Of a stretch of 64,000 nucleotides of DNA, positions 63,201-64,000 are shown one piece after another. The stretch is from Artemia franciscana. Its lineage: Eukaryota > Arthropoda > Branchiopoda > Anostraca > Artemiidae. The position numbers and the translations under genes are program-made. A model generated the notes under the pieces. That model was given only the letters and a program-made list of their open reading frames with translations. It made no database searches and was not told the DNA's origin. Position 1 is the first letter of the stretch, and every line of letters starts with the position of its first letter. Location of the stretch: NCBI RefSeq assembly GCF_032884065.1, contig NC_088867.1, positions 26,490,662-26,554,661 on the forward strand, written 5' to 3'.

Positions 63201-64000
63201 CATGCGAAGATGCTGGAATATAAGGTCGATTAGGGCGCTGATGGGTTTATGAAAAGCTCTCTTGCAGAACTCGGCATTTTTTTCCCAGTCCAAAACCATA
63301 AGAAGCAAGATAATAGAAAAAGGTAGACAAATAATTATATAAAAAAGATGATTCGATGTATTTTTGATAAAGCGCCTTACAGACAATTTGAAAATAGCAG
63401 CCAATCAATCGTGGTTCACAGTAATGACTGATCCGCCAAAAATTTATAACCTTGAACAGAAAAACTATTCGTCTTATTTGTAAATAAACTTGTCCTGATG
63501 TTTTAAGAGGTAAACATGAGAAAATTCTTCAGTTGGCGTTTGGTTGTTGAGGATTTGACAAACCCCTTAAGGTCAAATCCACTAAGCCCCCCCCCCCCCT
63601 GGATACGGCTTTGGATACTTGTACAAGAAACAAAAACTTAAAACTGAAATACCTTTGCTATCTTGATGAATGGTTAGCAAATTCTAACCATACAATCGAC
63701 ACTCCATGCTTCTGCGTCATGATCCTATGTTGCTCTTTTCTCTGTTATGAAAGTTATGTTTGAACAAATACGCTATACTTGCCACCCAGGAGAGAAAAAA
63801 GTGTTGTTTATTTTGAGAACAAAAAAGGTATTCTTGATATGAATATTTCTCAAAGCTTTTACTTATCAAAATGTAATAGCAGATGATTCTACTCTCTTTT
63901 TGAATTTTAATTAGGATTTCTCTAGTAGATCATATAAGAGTCACAAAGCAATTCTTTTTATATTTCTTTTGGGTAGCCACAATGGTGCATCCAGGATTTT
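60251..64000. other. Downstream intergenic region
   Basis: AT-rich sequence after LDAH with poly-C/G runs at 61216, 62634 and 63586. No convincing exon, RNA or mobile-element boundary. An ATG in good context at 63982 is followed by too little sequence to judge. Confidence 0.4.

Noticed and set aside
63960-64000. Possible first exon starting at the ATG in good context at 63982
   Set aside because: Only six codons remain before the window ends, so nothing can be supported.

Overview
This is eukaryotic DNA: two spliced protein-coding genes with GT-AG introns, long introns, and heavy loads of LINE, Helitron-like and fold-back repeats, (TA)n microsatellites and G-homopolymer runs. Gene density is very low. 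An invertebrate fits best, probably an arthropod; a crustacean such as a brine shrimp is my guess from the repeat style, but nothing in the window proves the species.

Gene 1, minus strand, about 4.37-18.27 kb: an axonemal dynein light chain 1 (DNAL1/LC1) homologue. Three coding exons were reconstructed (18265-18123, 10568-10457, 4546-4366; 145 codons plus one base). They carry the N-terminus and most of the leucine-rich repeats. The C-terminal exon was not found and probably lies left of the window. Intron 1 (7.5 kb) is filled by a cluster of Helitron-like elements. Intron 2 (5.9 kb) holds RTE and dispersed-repeat debris.

Gene 2, plus strand, 30737-60138: a lipid droplet-associated hydrolase (LDAH) homologue. 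Six coding exons splice into one continuous 318-codon frame with the PGNPG and GHSIG motifs and the putative Ser/Asp/His triad. Its introns (2.0-11.8 kb) hold a 726-bp higher-order repeat, a 226-bp tandem repeat, RTE fragments and a 486-bp TIR element.

The two genes are divergent and about 12.5 kb apart. Between them lie more Helitron copies (18.4-22.3 kb) and one nearly intact CR1/L2-like LINE (23.3-27.4 kb, minus) with a single obvious frameshift. The left edge (1-3473) is a decayed non-LTR element with gag-like, endonuclease and reverse transcriptase pieces. The right end (60.2-64 kb) shows no convincing gene.

The most unusual signal is the Helitron block at 11.1-22.3 kb. It has four full-length CTAG termini preceded by an 11-12 bp stem hairpin, plus one imperfect terminus. 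Copies stand tail-to-head and head-to-head. A GC-rich minisatellite replaces most of the helicase gene, only helicase motifs V-VI are left, and the same (TA)n tract recurs at the same internal site. Perfect 50-bp and 30-bp fold-back palindromes sit at copy edges.
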